A stretch of DNA of 64,000 bases, from positions 1,116,001 through 1,180,000 of the forward strand of contig CM055762.1 of assembly GCA_029465975.1 (NCBI GenBank), read 5' to 3'. Numbering within the stretch: the stretch's first letter is position 1; the number at the start of each line of letters is the position of its first letter. Below are positions 57,740-64,000 of the stretch, in pieces. The position numbers and the translations under genes were made by a program. Source of the DNA: Dallia pectoralis. Taxonomy: Eukaryota > Chordata > Actinopteri > Esociformes > Umbridae. The notes beneath the pieces are model-generated. The model saw only the letters and a list, made by a program, of their open reading frames with translations. It searched no databases and was not told where the DNA came from.

Positions 57740-57905
57740 ACACACTTATTTCACACACACACCAAAAAAAACGAAATTACATATTATCCACACACACCAA
57801 CAACCACAATGTTCCACAAAGTGGACTCACCAAACACAAACGTCAATAGGCTCCCCAATTAGGGCAACACCAGGCAGCTGCCACTAATTGGAGAGTGAAC
57901 ATAAA
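57740..57905 (-). mobile_element. LTR-like fragment, minus strand
   Basis: The minus strand has TCCAATTAGTGGCAGCTGCC then TGGTGTTGCCCTAATTGG, similar to the block in the solo LTR at 50014-50259, and AC-rich sequence downstream. Boundaries are uncertain and the poly(A) signal is not clear. Confidence 0.35.
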
Positions 57906-60483
57906 ACACAGATACCTAGAGGGCTGGCATGCCCCTGCGAGCCCGCTAGGGCCACCATGAATGGGATAGAGGCCCAGGCCCTGACAGTCCACATCTTGGA
58001 CCTTAGAATCGTAGGCCTCGTCTTCACTGTCACTATCCAACCTTGAGGAGGATGTTCATTGTCATGCATTAAATTTCAATAAATCCCAGAAAGGTCACAA
58101 TTTTTTCAACCCTTTTTGGTCAGTCTGTTGTGTTCTTTGGTGTGAGTGAACCCAAACAGGGACCGTTCTGGGGCGGCTAATGTTGGTGGGATTTGGAAGA
58201 TGATGGCAACAGGGGAAAGAGCCTATAAGCTCCACCAAGTCCCCTCCACCAGGTGGCTGATGACATATGTCGGCCCAACTGTCATATTGCATATCCGTCC
58301 CCGAGCGGATATTTACCGGAATGTCTCTGACCTTTAGAAACATTAATCCTGGCCCCAACACGGCTGTAGCTGACCATGTAGAGTGGAAGTGGAGGTCAAG
58401 AGATGGCAAATCATTGTGGCTTTTGCTACCTCATTTTCAGGAGATTACGCAGTGACAAAGGCAGAGAGTGAAAATCCAATCCAGCAACAAGGGGTTATAT
58501 ATTCAGGGTGCCAGAACCCATGCGAAATCCCTGTATATTAACAATTACCGGTACTATACTATGCAAATGAATACTTACATGTACATTAGGAAAGCTGGAG
58601 AAGGATTGACAGGGTGTGAAAATACAGTCAGTCAGGATTTTCTCTTCTGTTTAAGGTACGATAACATACAAGGCCACAAGGTACTGTAATGGAATAAGAT
58701 AAGTCACTACAGCTTTGTGTGACGTGAGGCAAATCTGATTACGTGGGCTAGCGTAGGAGTTGTGACTTGTATTGATCTGGGATTTCAAGTGGTTCTGTGG
58801 TTCCAACACAGGCCTTCTGTGATGAAGAGACCATTACTGCTCTGGACCAATGTCCTCAAAGGAAAACGAAGAACAGGAAGACAGTGAATTTATGAGTCAC
58901 CCGGGTCGATGGGTGTCGCCCTTCTCGGAAAAATCCATCACCGTTTTTTTATGTGATGGGAAAACCAGCATGTAGCCACGGTTAGGCAAAACACAAAGTG
59001 GGCAGAATGAAGAAGACTGGAATATTAAAGATATACACCTCTCTTCCCCGAGTTCTATCGCTCATTGTCAATGTACCAGTTTATCTTGCCACTGCCTCCG
59101 GGGCGCAGCTAACCGGCATAGAAACATACATTTAACTCCACTCCATGTTTCTCTCCATGTTCCTCTCCATGTTTCTCCCCTGGCTCCTCCATTAATTTTC
59201 TGGAACCGTCATCTGGTGGGTGGCCGATTACAATTCCACTCCCAGTCAAAAGAATACTAGTGGAGGTTTGGTACTTGCAACCATGGTGTGTGTGTGTGTG
59301 TGTGTGTGTGGCAGCAGGTAGTGGGGGGGACTGGGAACCTCAGCGTCCTCACTGCGAGGTGCGTTTAGGATGAATAAAGAGCCATAACTACTTATCACAG
59401 AAGAAAATTCCAGAAGTTTTAAATTCAATTGCGGTTGTGACCCGGCAAAAAGATTAAAGAAGGGGGGAATGAAACAAATACTGGAGTAGGTTGTTTTCTC
59501 TCACATGCACATACTGTTGCAAACACACACACACACACACACACTTCATTTGCATCCACTCAAATGAACACACCCAAACAAAGACACACGCACACTTTCT
59601 CTTAAGAGTACAGAAGATAACAGGCCCTCAGGCCCGGCAGAACTACGGGCAAAGTGTGTCCTCTTTGCAGGCAGAAGAGCAGTCCAATAATGAGCGGAGA
59701 TGAGGATCTGGTGAGGGTGTCTGCTAGCGGGTCACTCCACTGGTAACAAACCATGGACAGAGTGGCCATTTGTCATTTAGGTCTAGTCTGATTCTTATCC
59801 AGTGGTTTATTTACATACTTGAATTATTTATTAGCTTATTCAAATGGCCTCATTTACAGCCCAAGGCTTAATTTTACAAAGGCTGAGTGTTTTATTTCCT
59901 CTGCAAATTTGTGACATAAAGGAGCAGTAAATGTACATATCTATTTAAATAAAAACATGTCCACAAGCATGGATCTATTAGTTTTCTTTAAAATAAAAAT
60001 ACCCAGTCACCATAAATCTCTGTTTCCCGCAGCAAGCTTCAGTTCCCTTTGTCATATGGGAATGAATGATTGGGTAATTTAGGAAAAGCGTTGCTTACGT
60101 TAAATAGGACCTTGCAGTCTAGTCAAATCATTTGTTAATATCTGTTGATATTTTCAAGCTTAACTAGATACTTAGAGACTGTGAGAAATAAAGTAAAATG
60201 TCCTTTGCTGAACAAGCATTGTTCACCACAGCACAAACGCATTCACCGGAAGGCAGTGGCCATGATACTCTGGGCCACAGAAAGCATGTGTTTATGCAAA
60301 AATTTGTATTTTTTTGGCAAATATCTTTGTCGTTTTTACCTAATGAAGTCACATTTCTCAAGTTGCCAAACTAGTGGAAAGACCTGGCTTTCAGGGCTGT
60401 CAATGCACAATTTTGATCAGACGTCATCCGCAGTAAGCAGTTTGACAGTACCTTTTTTGATTTAATAAAAGGACAGAGAGGAG

Positions 60484-60521
<38 letters not shown>

Positions 60522-61849
60522 GAGAGACAGAGGAAAGAGAGACAGAGAGAGTGAGACAGAGAGAGTGAGATGCATTCGTACCCCAAGAAATGGTGTCCGT
60601 ATAGTGTGTATTTATTTAGTAGACCACATCATGGAGATAAATGCCATCCTATCACAACAGGATCAGGCTACAGCACCTGTTCATACCAGCTTCTATGGTC
60701 CACCAAATTTGAAACCATCGCCTGCAGACAGGGATTAGGACCTGGTGTCAGACAGTCTGGTACTCAAGTAATCCTTAATAGTTATGTTCTGCTGCTGTAA
60801 CTATTAAGATTGTCGATATATATATATATATATATACATACACTAACTGTTTATATTCTGTATATACAAACACTCTCAATCAGAATCATTAAGTTATGAA
60901 GTTCTTGTAGTTGTTGGCCTTGGAAACAAACATCTAGTATTATGCTGTATTTCAAATCGGCCATGTAAATTGATCACAGCTTTAATGCATTGATTGCCAG
61001 AGTGGTTGAGATTGAAAAAGAACACGATTTCATGACTACATCTTCCATAAAGAACCCATGACAGAGGGGGCCAGCAGATGGTGCTTAGGGCTTAGCAGCA
61101 CCAGAGACCTGACTGGTGCTTCCCTTGTTACCAACCCCCAACCCTAGTTCAAGCCACGGACCCACCTCCTGCCCCATACTAACCCCCCACCCCCCCACTA
61201 CCCAAACCCCTGAGCCCGAAAACCTGTCAGTGCCGCCTGGCTGGTCAAACACAATCCCTCCCCAAAATGGCTCCCATGTTTCCGTCCGCCCCGTTGCCTG
61301 TTGTTTTAGCAGCTGCCTGATAGGTTAGCTTTAATGCTACCAGTACTAATGACCTGAAATGACCTCGGGGCATAGAAACCAATATGGGTCTCTTTGTCAC
61401 TGTCTTAAGGCTGGTTTGTTCAAGGACCCACACTTTTTTGTTATTACGTACTCTGTGTGGAAGGGTTCTTCAGCCGTTTCTGCAATCGTCCAGAGAAGTG
61501 GACCAGCTTATTCTCAACTGATCAGGTTCCTTTTGAGAGAAACAACAATCCCCATTTCCTCCAAAGGAAGGAGCTTCAGCTATGAGTTGAACGTCCAGGG
61601 TGGCCGTTTGTCAAAAAGCTACCCTGTCTCCTTGATATTAAAGTTCAATTAGTTTCAGATAGTAGCAACCGAGCGCTGTTGGCGCCCACCATCAATCAAA
61701 GTCCTTCGACCACCAATCGTATCCCTCCCGACCTGCGCTGTCTAGGCAACAAGCCAACATTACAGCTATGTAGTAGCATTTGAGTGCGGTACAAAACCAA
61801 AAGGGGCGATTCGGGATTAGTCTGTCAAGATGCAGATGCAGGTAAAAAT
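57906..61849. other. Non-coding stretch with microsatellites
   Basis: 3.9 kb without a recognisable gene. TG lies at 59285-59309, CA at 59522-59543, GA at 60488-60518 and TA at 60817-60834. A G4 motif on the minus strand at 61183-61210 is listed separately. 59760-60060 is AT-rich complex DNA that could be conserved. Confidence 0.5.
61183..61210 (-). other. G-quadruplex motif, minus strand
   Basis: Cytosine runs of 6, 7, 3 and 4 with loops of 1, 4 and 3 bases on the plus strand give a canonical G4 on the minus strand and an i-motif candidate on the plus strand. Confidence 0.7.
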
Positions 61850-62668
61850 GAAGCTTAGTCAAATGTCATGATGTCATCGACAGTCGAGCTTAGTAATGGA
61901 GCATAGTCAAATGTCATGATGTCATCGACAGTCGAGCTTAGTAATGGAGCCTAGTCAAATGTCATCGACAGTCGAGCTTAGTAATGGAGCCTAGTCAAAT
62001 GTCATGATGTCATCGACAGTCGAGCTTAGTAATGGAGCCTAGTCAAATGTCATGATGTCATCGACAGTCGAGCTTAGTAATGGAGCCTAGTCAAATGTCA
62101 TGATGTCATCGACAGTCGAGCTTAGTAATGGAGCTTAGTCAAATGTCATGATGTCATCGACAGTCGGGCTTAGTAATGGGGGTTAGTCAAATGTCATGAT
62201 GTCATCGACAGTCGAGCTTAGTAATGGGGGTTAGTCAAATGTCATGATGTCATCGACAGTCGAGCTTAGTGATGGAGCTTAGTCAAATGTCATGATGTCA
62301 TCGACAGTCGAGCTTAGTAATGGAGCTTAGTCAAATGTCATGATGTCATCGACAGTCGGGCTTAGTAATGGGGGTTAGTCAAATGTCATGATGTCATCGA
62401 CAGTCGAGCTTAGTAATGGGGGTTAGTCAAATGTCATGATGTCATCGACAGTCGAGCTTAGTGATGGAGCTTAGTCAAATGTCATGATGTCATCGACAGT
62501 CGGGCTTAGTAATGGGGGTTAGTCAAATGTCATGATGTCATCGACAGTCGAGCTTAGTAATGGGGGTTAGTCAAATGTCATGATGTCATCGACAGTCGAG
62601 CTTAGTGATGGAGCTTAGTCAAATGTCATGATGTCATCGACAGTCGAGCTTAGTGATGGGGGTTAGTC
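61850..62668. repeat. 48-bp minisatellite, about 17 copies, with higher-order pattern
   Basis: Units contain TCATGATGTCATCGACAGTC, then GAGCTTAGTAATGGAGCTTA and GTCAAATG. One unit near 61960 lacks the TCATGATG block (40 bp). From 62166 onward three variant units (GGGCTT...GGGGTT, GAGCTT...GGGGTT, GTGATGGAGCTT) recur in the same order three times (62166, 62358, 62502). TGATGTCA in nearly every unit resembles a CRE/ATF site. Confidence 0.95.
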
Positions 62669-64000
62669 ATCATTCAACCTGATCAGATGCACAATGCAAA
62701 TGATCACACCCATGCACACAACAATAAAAACATCACATGAAATACATGTCACCCTTTCAAAAGTACATGTAAGATCATCCGAAGACATTATTTAAATAAA
62801 TACATTGTTTTATATTAGTCATCTATCTGAAAAATGCATCCGATCTATACTTTTTAATGCCTAAGATTAGAAGATGAGAAGCATATTTCACTGCCACAAT
62901 TCATTGCCAGGATGCTGAATGACAGCTAGCGACTGTTGCTACAGCTCATGAATGACAATTGGAAGAGCTGGCTGTCACGGGTTACCCGAGTGGTCGTTGG
63001 CATGGAGGTCAGTGGCCATAGGAACAGATCGTGGATGTGACGGCAGTGACCCAGGCCAGTACGTAATACACCATGTACCACATACCGGTAAAGCAAACGT
63101 AGATCTTCTCAAAGGTCTTTCTGTTACAGCCTATTCTTGCCTGATGACTGGCCTAAAACAGGGAACACTCATTCCAGCAATGTTATAGGTCCACGTATCG
63201 GCCAATTAGCACACAGAACCATTCAGTTGTTCATATGAAGTGCTGTGTGCGCTCTGAATTGATCTTGGGATTAAGGGGCTGGGAGGCTCTCTAACAGATC
63301 TAATTGGAAAATAAACATAAACATGTATGGTGCCGCGCCCCCTCGCCCCCCCACTTCATTTCATCACTGACACTTAGCTCATTAGTCTGCCGTTAAATAT
63401 TGCAGTTAGACTACTACAGCGGCATGTACAAGCAACACCTCTCATTATCCTGAAACTAAAGCTGCCTCAAACGCATTTAATGAGCGGCACAATCAACAGG
63501 GCAGAGCAGATGCAAACACAACATAAAGCTCTTTATTGGACGAATTAGTGTCACAATCATGTTTGTTTTCGTTGAGCTTATTGGGTAAGGGGCTAAGGTC
63601 AATGATGTTTTAAAAATACCTCGGCTGTTTATGACAAAGGTTGAAGAGACGTTCGTTGGGAGTTATCTCCAAACCAATTTATTTGACCTGATGATGCTTC
63701 TAAATGTAAATGTGTCAAACTGAAATGGGTCATACTGCGTCACCAATACCATATTAACTCCACACAGTCAGTTATCTTGTTCTAGGTGTAATATTAACCA
63801 CATATGTAAGGTGGTCTTGCAATCTAAGCCACTGTCTCCAGTAACACATATGCTGCTGCCACATGGGTTTGTCACTATCTGTATATTGTAACAATTCCTG
63901 AAATGCCCAATAAAAAGTATCTAAAAATATATAATAACAATACAAAATATCCACCAAGTCAAGTGGTTTCCATGGCAACGCTGTGTGAGGTCAGAATGTT
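62669..64000. other. Non-coding stretch, possible conserved block
   Basis: No gene recognised. 63350-63640 is complex DNA without repeats (TTAATGAGCGGCACAATCAA and similar) that could be conserved non-coding DNA. Confidence 0.45.

Noticed and set aside
57843..58409. Minus-strand frames beginning with an acidic DSDSEDE stretch as a possible transposase start
   Set aside because: No further motif of a piggyBac-type or other transposase follows, and the first part overlaps LTR-like DNA.

Overview
The window reads as vertebrate, most likely teleost fish, intergenic or intronic DNA. I found no host protein-coding gene, rRNA, intact tRNA or CRISPR array. The teleost reading rests on several things: long (CA)n tracts, a LINE of the L2/CR1 type with an AACC(A)GGTAA-like tail, many hAT-type miniature elements, a Tc1 transposase relic, Ty3/gypsy-type solo LTR look-alikes, and a short fragment resembling the head of the tRNA-derived SINE common in salmoniform and related fish. 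The genus cannot be fixed from this sequence alone.

Layout. 1-5 kb: (CA)n, then three minisatellites (45, 30 and 30 bp units), a 387-bp inverted-repeat MITE and a common fish interspersed repeat. 5-12 kb: a duplicated 100-bp segment, a solo LTR, a 690-bp hAT-type MITE whose interior has expanded into a GC-rich minisatellite, and complex CA repeats. 12.8-19.9 kb: two minus-strand copies of one LINE family. The second copy keeps a 2A-like DVELNPGP motif ahead of its endonuclease region and carries an 830-bp 15-bp-unit array near its 3' tail. 21.8-29.4 kb: a run of large minisatellites (19, 13, 49, 90 and 13 bp units) and TG tracts. 33-36.5 kb: SINE, gypsy and Tc1 relics plus a hAT element with a clear target-site duplication.

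38.9-43.8 kb is the most striking part. An element with inverted 20-bp-unit terminal regions encloses a hAT element (itself holding two further hAT-type insertions), a TA-flanked Tc1/mariner/IS630-type element and a 724-bp fold-back element. Five of the six layers can be bounded by their target-site duplications.

45.4-62.7 kb holds further minisatellites (12, 26, 34, 32, composite GCTAGC and 48 bp units), two solo-LTR-like sequences, small hAT MITEs and long stretches with no recognisable feature, a few of which could be conserved regulatory DNA. By adding up my intervals, minisatellites occupy roughly 9 kb of the 64 kb, an unusually high load that would fit a subtelomeric or recombination-prone location.

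No set of genes works together here. The long open reading frames are products of tandem repeats with open frames on both strands. The only coding relics are decayed transposon genes: LINE, gypsy reverse transcriptase, Tc1, hAT BED finger and an IS630-type transposase.
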